Source: UBA1127 sp965116355 | Lineage (GTDB): Bacteria; Chloroflexota; Dehalococcoidia; Lucifugimonadales; UBA1127 | Assembly: GCA_965116355.1 (NCBI GenBank) | Contig: OZ220679.1 | Span: 496,001-560,000 of the forward strand | Reading direction: 5' to 3' | DNA length: 64,000 nucleotides | Part shown: piece after piece, positions 1-7,062 of the stretch | Position numbering within the stretch: the first letter of the stretch is position 1 | How the letters are laid out: every line of letters begins with the position of its first letter | Translations under genes and position numbers: made by a program | The notes under the pieces: model-generated | Databases searched by the model: none | Seen by the model: the letters and a program-made list of their open reading frames with translations, nothing else | Told to the model about the DNA's origin: nothing

Positions 1-2
1 AC

Positions 3-77
3 CCCATGGTGCGCCTCGACCTCAACACACACGAGGACTATCAGGCGGCGGTGGAGCGGTACGTTCGGGCCGGGTAG
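3..77 (+). CDS. C-terminal fragment of a MobA-like nucleotidyltransferase (partial)
   Basis: Only the last 24 codons are present; the gene enters from the left edge and stops with TAG. The tail reads RLDLNTHEDYQAAVERYV. A short beta strand followed by D-[IL]-N-T-x-E-D-[LY] is the usual C-terminus of MobA/NTP_transf_3-type nucleotidyltransferases, where the NTxED segment closes the sugar- or cofactor-nucleotide site. Other nucleotidyltransferases share this ending, so the substrate (molybdopterin guanylyl transfer or otherwise) cannot be fixed. It sits about 125 bases upstream of another nucleotidyltransferase, ispD, on the same strand. Confidence 0.5.
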   Translation, partial: PMVRLDLNTHEDYQAAVERYVRAG

Positions 78-203
78 CCGGCCCCTACGGCGGGGCGCAG
101 CTTTTTCGGCTATCTGCCCTATGCTATGCTGGCATTCGCGGCACATGCCGTGTCCTTGGGGCACACCGGCGCGTGCACGCAATTTCAGTCGCGGAGGAGG
201 CAG

Positions 204-905
204 TTGCCAGGCCACATTGGCGTCATCCTGGTGGGAGCGGGCGAGAGCCGCCGCATGGAGGGCATCGACAAGGTGTTCGCCAAGCTGCGCGGCCGGCCCA
301 TCCTCGACCACTGCCTCGGCGTGATGGCGTCGGTGCCCGAGGTCGCCGCCGGCATGATCGTCGTGTCCGAGCGCAACCTGGAGCAGGCGCAGTACGTACT
401 CATGCGCCGCGGGTGGTCCGTAGGGTGGAGCATCTGCACGGGCGGCGAGCGCCGTCAGGACTCGGTCCGGCGCGGGCTTGAGCGGCTGCCGAAGGTGGAG
501 TGGGTGGTCATCCACGATGTCGCGCGGCCGTGCGTCGAGCGCGCGATGGTCTATCGCGGGCTGGAGGCTGCGAAGGCGACGGGGGCCGCGGTGGCGGCGG
601 TGCCGGTCACTGACACCGTGAAGGTCGTGGAAGACGGCGGCCGCGTCGTGGAGACCCTCGACCGCTCGCGGCTGTGGGCGGTGCAGACCCCGCAGGTGTT
701 CCGCCGCGACCTGCTCGATCAGGCCATCGCGCAGGTCCAGGACGACGTCACGGACGAGGCCACGCTGCTGGAGCGGCTGGGGCACGACGTCCGCGTCTTT
801 CCTGGCGACTACGGCAACCTGAAGGTCACCACGCCGCAGGACCTGGCGATGGCCGAGGCCATTCTCGCCGCCCGCGGCATGGCGGAGGTGTCGCCATCCG
901 CATAG
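204..905 (+). CDS. ispD: 2-C-methyl-D-erythritol 4-phosphate cytidylyltransferase IspD
   Basis: Third step of the MEP isoprenoid pathway: transfers CMP from CTP to methylerythritol phosphate in the cytosol. The 233-residue product has the GxGxxxRM loop at about residues 11-18 with Lys23, the IHDVARP motif at 103-109, VTDTVK, VQTPQVF and the closing NLKVTTPQDLAMAE. The start is TTG at 204, preceded by GGAGGAGG at 193-200; an upstream ATG at 126 lacks a ribosome site and would add unrelated residues. Length then matches the family (about 230). The end overlaps ispF by ten bases, so the two are translationally coupled in one operon, an arrangement common for ispD and ispF. Confidence 0.92.
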   Translation: MPGHIGVILVGAGESRRMEGIDKVFAKLRGRPILDHCLGVMASVPEVAAGMIVVSERNLEQAQYVLMRRGWSVGWSICTGGERRQDSVRRGLERLPKVEWVVIHDVARPCVERAMVYRGLEAAKATGAAVAAVPVTDTVKVVEDGGRVVETLDRSRLWAVQTPQVFRRDLLDQAIAQVQDDVTDEATLLERLGHDVRVFPGDYGNLKVTTPQDLAMAEAILAARGMAEVSPSA

Positions 906-1372
906 GGAACGGCTACGACGTCCACCGTCTGGTCGAGGGCCGCCCGCTCGTGCTCGGCGGCGTGACCATCCCCCACGACCGGGGGCTGCTGGGGCACAGT
1001 GACGGCGACGCGCTCCTGCACGCGGTCATCGACGCCCTGCTGGGTGCCGCCGGGCTCGGCGACATTGGCGGCCAGTTCCCCTCGAGCGACCCGGCGTACA
1101 AGGACGCGGACAGCCGGGAGCTGCTGCGGCGCGTGGCGTCGCTGGTGGGCGCCGCCGGTTGGAGACTGGTCAACCTGGATGCTACAATCATAGCTGAAAA
1201 GCCCGTGATGAAGCCGCACCTGGCGCCCATGCAAGCGTGCATAGCAGAGTGTCTGTCGGCCACACCGGAGCAGATAAACGTAAAGGCCAAGACCAACGAC
1301 GGCCTCGGGGCCATTGGCGGCGGCGAGGGCATCGCCGTGCACGCGGTGGCCCTCTTGGAGGAAACTCCGTGA
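896..1372 (+). CDS. ispF: 2-C-methyl-D-erythritol 2,4-cyclodiphosphate synthase IspF (apparent AUC start)
   Basis: Fifth step of the MEP pathway: cyclises CDP-methylerythritol phosphate with loss of CMP; the family is a cytosolic Zn-dependent trimer. The product begins (M)RIGNGYDVHR with metal ligands Asp8, His10 and His42 (GHSDGDALLH), and has KAKTNDGLGAIGGGEGIA near the end; 158 residues is the family norm. No ATG, GTG or TTG occurs in this frame for more than 50 codons upstream. The codon at the expected initiator is ATC at 896, seven bases after a perfect GGAGGTG (884-890). Either AUC is the initiator or the assembly carries a G-to-C change. The stop overlaps cysS as GTGA. Confidence 0.88.
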   Translation: MRIGNGYDVHRLVEGRPLVLGGVTIPHDRGLLGHSDGDALLHAVIDALLGAAGLGDIGGQFPSSDPAYKDADSRELLRRVASLVGAAGWRLVNLDATIIAEKPVMKPHLAPMQACIAECLSATPEQINVKAKTNDGLGAIGGGEGIAVHAVALLEETP

Positions 1373-2736
1373 AGCTCTACGACTCCCTGTCCGGCGAAAA
1401 GCGCGAGTTCACGCCCCACGACGACACCGTGAAGATGTACGTCTGCGGCGTCACGCCCTACTCCTCGGCGCACGTGGGCCACGCCATGAGCTACGTCTAC
1501 TTCGACACGCTGCGCCGCTACCTGGAGTACTCCGGCTACGAGGTCAAGCACGTCCAGAACTTCACGGACATCGACGACAAGATCATCGACGCGGCGGACC
1601 GGATGGGGACGTCGCCCGTGATGCTGGTGGAGGAGCTGGTCGAGGAGTACCTCATGGACATGGCCAGCCTCAACATCCAGCCTGCCCACATGTACCCCCG
1701 CGTCACCGACGAGATCCCGCAGATCATCGAGATGATCGAGGGGCTGATTGAACGGGGATTCGCTTACGAGTCCGAGGGCGACGTGTACTACCGCGTCACG
1801 AACTTCCCGGGCTACGGCAAGCTCAGCCACCGCACTCTCGACGGGATGATGGCGGGGGCGCGCATCGAGCAGAACGTCCAGAAGGACCACGCCATGGACT
1901 TCACGTTGTGGAAGAAGTCCAAGGTGGGCGAGCCCTCGTGGCCGAGCCCGTGGGGCCAGGGCCGGCCGGGCTGGCACATCGAGTGCAGCGCAATGGCCCT
2001 CCACTACCTCGGCCCGAACCTGGACATCCACGGCGGCGGCCAGGACCTGGTCTTCCCGCACCACGAGAACGAGATCGCCCAAACCGAGGCCTTCACGGGG
2101 CAGGAGCCCTTCGCCCAGCACTGGGTGCACAACGGGCTGCTGCAGATGGACCAGGATAAGATGAGCAAGTCGCTGGGAAACCTGGTGACCGTGCGCGACG
2201 CGCTGGACAAGTTCGGCTCGGACGCGATGCGGCTCTTCTTCCTGAACTCGCACTACCACAGCCCGCTCGCGTACTCGGAGGACGGCATTCGCGGCCAGCA
2301 GCGCGCGGCCGACCGGCTGCGAGCGGCGCTGGAAGGCGACGGCGGCGCAGAGGGCGAGGTCCTCGATCCGGCCCCGTACCGGGAGCGCTTCGTCGCCGCG
2401 ATGGACGACGACCTGAACACGCCGCAGGCGCTCGCCTCCGTGTTCTCGCTGGCGCGCGACATCAACCGCGGCCGCGAGGAGGGAAAGACACTGGGCGCGG
2501 CGCAGGAGTGCCTGCGCGAGCTCACGTCGGTCCTCGGGCTGCGGTTGGAGCCCGAGGACGTTGCAGCCGAGCACTCGGCGAGTGCATTCGTCGTCCTTCT
2601 GACGGAGGTGCGGCAGGAGCTGCGCGCAAACAAGCAATTTGCGCTGGCGGACCTCATCCGCGGGCGGCTGCAGGAGCTGGGTGTGGCGCTGGAGGACTCC
2701 CCGGACGGCACCAAGTGGCGCTTCACCTCCTCCTGA
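1369..2736 (+). CDS. cysS: Cysteinyl-tRNA synthetase
   Basis: Class I aminoacyl-tRNA synthetase charging tRNA-Cys in the cytosol. The 455-residue product has Cys26 in MYVCGVTPY, the HVGH signature at 35-38, ECSAMALHYL near 205-214, HHENE near 231 and DKMSKSLGN near 263-271. Cys26, Cys206 and the HHENE His/Glu residues are the family's zinc-site ligands. The GTG start at 1369 overlaps the ispF stop (GTGA) and is preceded by GGAGGAAACTCC. Full length compared with about 460 in the family. It is the third gene of an ispD-ispF-cysS operon, a linkage also known in Firmicutes. The window also carries a tRNA-Cys gene at 55.6 kb. Confidence 0.95.
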   Translation: MKLYDSLSGEKREFTPHDDTVKMYVCGVTPYSSAHVGHAMSYVYFDTLRRYLEYSGYEVKHVQNFTDIDDKIIDAADRMGTSPVMLVEELVEEYLMDMASLNIQPAHMYPRVTDEIPQIIEMIEGLIERGFAYESEGDVYYRVTNFPGYGKLSHRTLDGMMAGARIEQNVQKDHAMDFTLWKKSKVGEPSWPSPWGQGRPGWHIECSAMALHYLGPNLDIHGGGQDLVFPHHENEIAQTEAFTGQEPFAQHWVHNGLLQMDQDKMSKSLGNLVTVRDALDKFGSDAMRLFFLNSHYHSPLAYSEDGIRGQQRAADRLRAALEGDGGAEGEVLDPAPYRERFVAAMDDDLNTPQALASVFSLARDINRGREEGKTLGAAQECLRELTSVLGLRLEPEDVAAEHSASAFVVLLTEVRQELRANKQFALADLIRGRLQELGVALEDSPDGTKWRFTSS

Positions 2737-2782
2737 CCATGCTTCCCGACCAACTCTTCCTCCCGGACCGAGCGAGGCTGAC

Positions 2783-4198
2783 GTGACGGCCACCTCAATC
2801 ATCGCGGACCTGTCCCGCCTGCTCGCCCCGCAGCGCGTGTCCGTCGACGCCGGCGAGCTTTCGCGCGTCTCCGGCGACGCCCTCGCGGCGTACCGCGCGT
2901 TCCAGCGCACGGGCGGCGTCGAGGTGCTGCCGGTCGCGCTGGTGTCGCCGACGTGCGTCGAGGAGGTGGCGGCCGTGGCGGCGTACGCCTCGGAGCGGGG
3001 CATTCCCCTCGTCCCGCGCGGCGGAGGCACGGGCGTCATGGGCGGCGCGGTGCCCGTCGAGGGCGCAATCGTCGTCGAGCTGCGCGGGCTGGACGCCGTG
3101 CACGACATCGACCGCGAGGGCCGGCGCGCGACCATCGGCGCCGGGGCCATCCTCGAGGACGTGGAAGACGCGCTCGTGCGGCGGGGGCTGCTGCTGGGAC
3201 ACGACCCGTGGAGCAGGCCTATCGCAACCGTCGGCGGGGCGATCTCGACGAACGGCATGGGTTACCTCGCGGGCAAGTACGGCAGCATGGGCGAGCAGGT
3301 GCTTGGGCTCCAAGTAGTCCTCGGCAACGGTGACATTATCGAGACGCCGGGCGTGCCCAAGGTGGCGGGGCCGGACGTGGACAGCCTGTTCGTCGGCGCC
3401 GAGGGGGCCATGGGCATCATCACCCGCGCGACGCTGATTGCCCACCCGCAGCCGGAGGAGCGCCGCCTTTGCGCCTACCGCTTCAGCGGCTTTATGGCGG
3501 GCTACAGCGCCGTCCAGGAGATGCACGCCATCGGCCTCCGGCCCGCCATGATCGACTTCGACGAGGAGTTCCCCCGCTACGGCCTGTCGCAGCCGGACGA
3601 GAGCGAGACCACGCTGTACCTCTCCTTCGAGGGCTACCGCGAGGAGGTCGCGGCCCAGGTGGACCGCGGCCACCGCATCTGCGTCGCGTCGGGCGGCGAG
3701 CTGCTCCCCGCCGGGGAGGTGGAGGAGTTCTGGCGCGGGAGGCACTCGTCGGCGGAGCGGTACAAGCGCGAGGTGTTGGAGCACGGGCACGCGGCGCGGC
3801 GCCGAAGGCGCCCGTGGCGCATGGACTACCTGCACGTCGCCATCCCGGCATCCGCGGTGCCCGAGTACCACGACTACTGCCGCCGGCTGCTGGCGGCGCG
3901 GGGCATCCCCGTGCGAGAGTGGTCGCTGTGGGGGCGGCCGGAGTACTTCTCGCTGCTCATCTCGGACCCGTCGCCGGAGGACCGGCCGGACGCGGCGTTG
4001 ATGGGCCGCGCGGTTGACGACATCCTCTCGGCAGCGCAGGACCTGGGAGGCTCCATGGAGTACTGCCACGGTGTCGGGCTCAAGCTGACGCACCTGATGC
4101 GCCGGGACCGCGGCGACGCCGGACTCGAAGCGCTGCGGCGCATAAAGCAGGCGCTTGACCCGCAGCGCATCCTCAACCCGGGGAATCTGGACCTGTAG
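2783..4198 (+). CDS. FAD-binding oxidoreductase (GlcD/lactate dehydrogenase-like)
   Basis: 471-residue two-domain flavoprotein. The N-terminal PCMH-type FAD domain shows VLPVALVSPTCVEEVAAVAA, the pyrophosphate-binding PRGGGTG, and GGAISTNGMGYLAGKYGSMG followed by VLGLQVVLGNGD. The C-terminal substrate/cap domain ends LDPQRILNPGN, the standard ending of FAD-oxidase_C proteins such as glycolate oxidase GlcD, D-lactate dehydrogenase and alkyl-DHAP synthase. The specific substrate cannot be read from sequence; a 2-hydroxyacid is likely. The start is GTG at 2783, after a 46-base gap from cysS. No iron-sulfur partner like GlcF is adjacent, so it may act alone. Confidence 0.85.
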   Translation: MTATSIIADLSRLLAPQRVSVDAGELSRVSGDALAAYRAFQRTGGVEVLPVALVSPTCVEEVAAVAAYASERGIPLVPRGGGTGVMGGAVPVEGAIVVELRGLDAVHDIDREGRRATIGAGAILEDVEDALVRRGLLLGHDPWSRPIATVGGAISTNGMGYLAGKYGSMGEQVLGLQVVLGNGDIIETPGVPKVAGPDVDSLFVGAEGAMGIITRATLIAHPQPEERRLCAYRFSGFMAGYSAVQEMHAIGLRPAMIDFDEEFPRYGLSQPDESETTLYLSFEGYREEVAAQVDRGHRICVASGGELLPAGEVEEFWRGRHSSAERYKREVLEHGHAARRRRRPWRMDYLHVAIPASAVPEYHDYCRRLLAARGIPVREWSLWGRPEYFSLLISDPSPEDRPDAALMGRAVDDILSAAQDLGGSMEYCHGVGLKLTHLMRRDRGDAGLEALRRIKQALDPQRILNPGNLDL

Positions 4199-4213
4199 GC
4201 AGCCCAATTCGCC

Positions 4214-4239
4214 GTTCGCCCTGAGCTTGTCGAAGGGCG
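4214..4239. repeat. Dispersed palindromic repeat, copy 1
   Basis: GTTCGCCCTGAGCTTGTCGA followed by AGGGCG. The ends CGCCCT and AGGGCG form a 6-bp stem. Nearly the same sequence occurs at 55393, with diverged copies at 25480, 41924 and 43264, all outside genes. It sits between the convergent FAD oxidase and SAM-hydrolase genes. Confidence 0.75.
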
Positions 4240-4252
4240 CGGTGCAGGTAGC

Positions 4253-5065
4253 CTAGCCGTCGCTCACCCGCACCTGCTCTCCTCGCCCCACGCCCAGAAC
4301 CTCCGCTGCGCTGCCCCCCGGCTTCGCAACTTCCAGCGTATCGTGGCTGCCGACGATGGCCACGAGTGGCCGGGAAGCGTCGTAGTGATTGCTAACTCCT
4401 TCAATCTGTTTACCGGCGACTTCCACCACCGCACCGGGCTGCAGCATGCCCGCAGGGATGTTGGTCACAAGGTTGCCGTAATGGTCGACGTAGACGACCT
4501 CGCCACTGAGCACACCGTCCTTCACCCCAGGCTGCCGGATGGGCAGCCGCCAGAGCGCGTCGACGGGCTCGCCGAGCGCTTCAGCGGGGACGCCCGAGGC
4601 GTAGTGGGCGGCGGCGGGCGCGAAGACGTCCCGGCCGTGGAAGGTGTTGCTGACACGCTCGCGCCAGTACGCGGGATTGGAGAGCCGGCACGCCCGCACG
4701 CCCGGGGGAACGGCTGAGAGGGCTGGAGCGGACAGCCCGTCGGCGCCGTCCAGCCACACGACGCGGGTGAAGAGGCCGTTGTCGGGGCCAACGAAGGCGG
4801 CGCGGGGCGTCTCGACGAGGAGCGGGCGGCGGTCGCTGCCAACGCCGGGGTCGACGACGGCGACGAAGACCGTGCCGGAAGGGAACGCATCGGCCGCACT
4901 ACCGAGGAGGAAGGCGCCGGCGTTGACGTCCTGGGGCGGGACGTGGTGTGTTATGTCCACAATCGTGGCGTCAGGGGTGACGATGAGGACGGCGCCCTTG
5001 ATCTCGCCGGCGTAGGTGTCGGCGAGGCCGAAATCGGTGAGGAGGGCGATGACCGGTGCGGCCAT
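4253..5065 (-). CDS. SAM hydrolase / SAM hydroxide adenosyltransferase family protein (DUF62)
   Basis: 270-residue member of the family that includes SAM hydrolases (adenosine plus methionine), fluorinase and chlorinase. Visible signatures are ITLLTDFG-like ALLTDFGLADTYAGEIKG at residues 8-25, VDITHHVPPQDV near 37-48, GAFLLGSA, VVDPGVGSDRRPLLVET near 70-86, VGPDNGLF near 92-99, FHGRDVFAPAAAHYASG and the C-terminal YVDHYGNLVTNIP. Halogenating members carry a characteristic loop insertion, which I do not see, so water is the likely nucleophile. It lies six bases downstream of secG on the same strand. The physiological role of the hydrolases is not settled. Confidence 0.85.
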   Translation of the reverse strand: MAAPVIALLTDFGLADTYAGEIKGAVLIVTPDATIVDITHHVPPQDVNAGAFLLGSAADAFPSGTVFVAVVDPGVGSDRRPLLVETPRAAFVGPDNGLFTRVVWLDGADGLSAPALSAVPPGVRACRLSNPAYWRERVSNTFHGRDVFAPAAAHYASGVPAEALGEPVDALWRLPIRQPGVKDGVLSGEVVYVDHYGNLVTNIPAGMLQPGAVVEVAGKQIEGVSNHYDASRPLVAIVGSHDTLEVAKPGGSAAEVLGVGRGEQVRVSDG

Positions 5066-5071
5066 CGCGGC

Positions 5072-5293
5072 CTACAGGTCGTGGAAGCGCGCGCTCAGGA
5101 TGGCGAGCCCGACAAAGAGGACGATGAGGCCGATGGTGAAGCGGAAGAGGAGCAGCTCCATGCCGCGCCGGACGCGGAAGGTGCTCTGCGCCTGGCCAAA
5201 GGCGCCGGATCCCTCACCGCGCACCTGGAGAAGGATGATGCCAATCAGCAGGATTGACACCAGGATGAGCGTTGCGTTCAAGAACGGTCCCAT
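5072..5293 (-). CDS. secG: Preprotein translocase subunit SecG
   Basis: 73-residue inner-membrane subunit of SecYEG. Two hydrophobic helices (about residues 7-23 and 49-66) flank the conserved cytoplasmic loop VRGEGSGAFGQAQSTF (24-39), which matches the SecG GxGxxFG-type loop. The length is typical. It sits immediately upstream of the SAM-hydrolase gene and downstream of gatB on the minus strand. No other sec genes are in the window. Confidence 0.88.
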   Translation of the reverse strand: MGPFLNATLILVSILLIGIILLQVRGEGSGAFGQAQSTFRVRRGMELLLFRFTIGLIVLFVGLAILSARFHDL

Positions 5294-5368
5294 GTGTTTG
5301 CCCTACTCCCTTTCGTGGCCCCTTGATGCCCGGCGCCCTCCATTGTCGCGCAGGACGGCCGGTCTCGA

Positions 5369-6844
5369 CTATGCCTTTCTCGCGGCCAGCTGCTCTTCGA
5401 GAAGCTGGTTGACCACCGCCGGGGCGGCGCGGCCCCGTGTGGCTTTCATCACCTGTCCGACCAGAAACTTGGCTGCGTTCTCCTTGCCGCCCAGGTAGTC
5501 ATCGACGGCCTGCGGGTTGCTGTCGAGAGCCTCGCGCACCGCGTCGAGAATGGCGCCCTCGTCTGTGACCTGCGAGAGGCCCTTGGCCTCGACGACCTTT
5601 CGCGGCCGCTCGCCGGTTTCGAACATCTCTTCCAGCACCTGCTTGGCCTGCGTCGAGCTCACGGTTCGGTCCTCGATGAGGTCGACGAGCTCCGACAGCG
5701 CGGACGCGGCGACCTTGCTGTCCCGCAGCTCGATGCCGGCCAGGTTCAGCAGACGGGCGAGCTCCGAGTTGATCAGGTTGGCGATGGCCTTGGCGCGGGC
5801 CTGGAGCGCATCGCCCTCCAGCGACTTCGCGGCGACTGCCTCCTCGAAGTAGTCGGCGGTGCGGCGGTTGGCCGTCAGCAGCGAGGCGTCGTAGGCCGAG
5901 AGGCCGTAGTCGCGCTGGAGCCGCTCGAGGCGCTCGTCCGGCAGTTCCGGGAGGCTCTCGCGGACCTTGTCGACCCACTCGCGGGAGATGAGGAGCGGCG
6001 GCAGGTCGGGCTCGGGCAGGTAGCGGTAGTCGTTGGCGTACTCCTTGGAACGCTGCGAGACGGTCACGCCCCGGTCCTCGAGCCAACCGCGGGTCTCTTG
6101 CGACACCGAGCCGCCGCTCTCCAGCAGCTCGATCTGCCGCTGGATCTCGTATTCCAGGGAGCGGACGACGGCCCTGAGGCTGTTCATGTTCTTGACTTCC
6201 ACCTTGGTGCCGAACTCCGTGGAGCCCTTGGGGCGGACGGAGACGTTGGCGTCACAGCGGAAGCTGCCCTGCTCCATGTCGGCCGTCGACACCCCGATGT
6301 ACTGGAGGATGGAGCGGAGCTTGGTGAGGTACTGGCGCGCCTCCTCGGGGCTACGGAGGTCGGGTTCGCCGACGACCTCCATGAGGGGAACGCCTGCGCG
6401 GTTCACATCCATGAGGGCGTAGCCGGCCCCGGCGCCGTCGCGCGCGTGCTGGAGCTTCGCGACGTCCTCCTCGAGGTGGGCGCGTGTGATGCCGACCTGG
6501 CAGGGCTCGCCGTCGCTGTCGATGGTCATCCAGCCGCCGTAGGAGATTGGGTTCTCATACTGCGAGATCTGGTAGCCCTTCATCAGGTCGGGGTAAGAGT
6601 AGTTCTTGCGGTCGAATTGGGCGAACTCACCGATCGAGCAGTTGAGGGCGAGGCCGGTGCGAATGACGTGCTCAACGGCCTGCTTGTTGATGACGGGCAG
6701 CACTCCGGGCATGGCGAGGCAGACCGGACAGACGCCGGTGTTGGGTTCGTTCTCCTGGTAATCGGCCGGGCACGAGCAGAACATCTTGCTCTTGGTGAGC
6801 AACTGGGCGTGCACCTCAAGACCGATGACCGGTTCCCATTCCAC
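5369..6844 (-). CDS. gatB: Asp-tRNA(Asn)/Glu-tRNA(Gln) amidotransferase subunit B
   Basis: Subunit of GatCAB, which converts misacylated Glu-tRNA-Gln or Asp-tRNA-Asn. The catalytic domain has EPVIGLEVHAQLLTKSKMFC, NTGVCPVCLAMPGVLPVIN, FDRKNYSYPDLMKGYQISQY and GSFRCDANVSV. The C-terminus carries the helical GatB/YqeY tail ending FLVGQVMKATRGRA. I prefer GTG at 6844 (491 residues), preceded on the minus strand by GGGGAG at good spacing and putting VEWEPVIGLEVH at the start as in the family. An upstream ATG at 6898 would add 18 residues. GatA and GatC are not in the window. Confidence 0.93.
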   Translation of the reverse strand: MEWEPVIGLEVHAQLLTKSKMFCSCPADYQENEPNTGVCPVCLAMPGVLPVINKQAVEHVIRTGLALNCSIGEFAQFDRKNYSYPDLMKGYQISQYENPISYGGWMTIDSDGEPCQVGITRAHLEEDVAKLQHARDGAGAGYALMDVNRAGVPLMEVVGEPDLRSPEEARQYLTKLRSILQYIGVSTADMEQGSFRCDANVSVRPKGSTEFGTKVEVKNMNSLRAVVRSLEYEIQRQIELLESGGSVSQETRGWLEDRGVTVSQRSKEYANDYRYLPEPDLPPLLISREWVDKVRESLPELPDERLERLQRDYGLSAYDASLLTANRRTADYFEEAVAAKSLEGDALQARAKAIANLINSELARLLNLAGIELRDSKVAASALSELVDLIEDRTVSSTQAKQVLEEMFETGERPRKVVEAKGLSQVTDEGAILDAVREALDSNPQAVDDYLGGKENAAKFLVGQVMKATRGRAAPAVVNQLLEEQLAARKA

Positions 6845-7062
6845 GTGGAGCGCTCCCCGCGCCGCGAGTGTCGTTCGCGGTGCAATGCAGTGCTTCAAGT
6901 ATACGTGCGGCAGCTAGGAGCGGGCAAGGACGATAGGCCATTGAGCGCGGCGCCGGGCCGCATTGACACCCCGCACGGCGGCGACTAGTCTAGGCCAATC
7001 CTCAACCATGCCTCTCACGTATCCGCCGGCGCACAACCGGGCGGCCAGCCTAAGGGGGCGCG

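Noticed and set aside
913..3258. 781-codon open frame on the minus strand across ispF, cysS and the FAD oxidase
   Set aside because: It lies antisense to three well-supported genes, and its translation is rich in Arg/Ala/Pro/Ser repeats, typical of GC-rich shadow frames.
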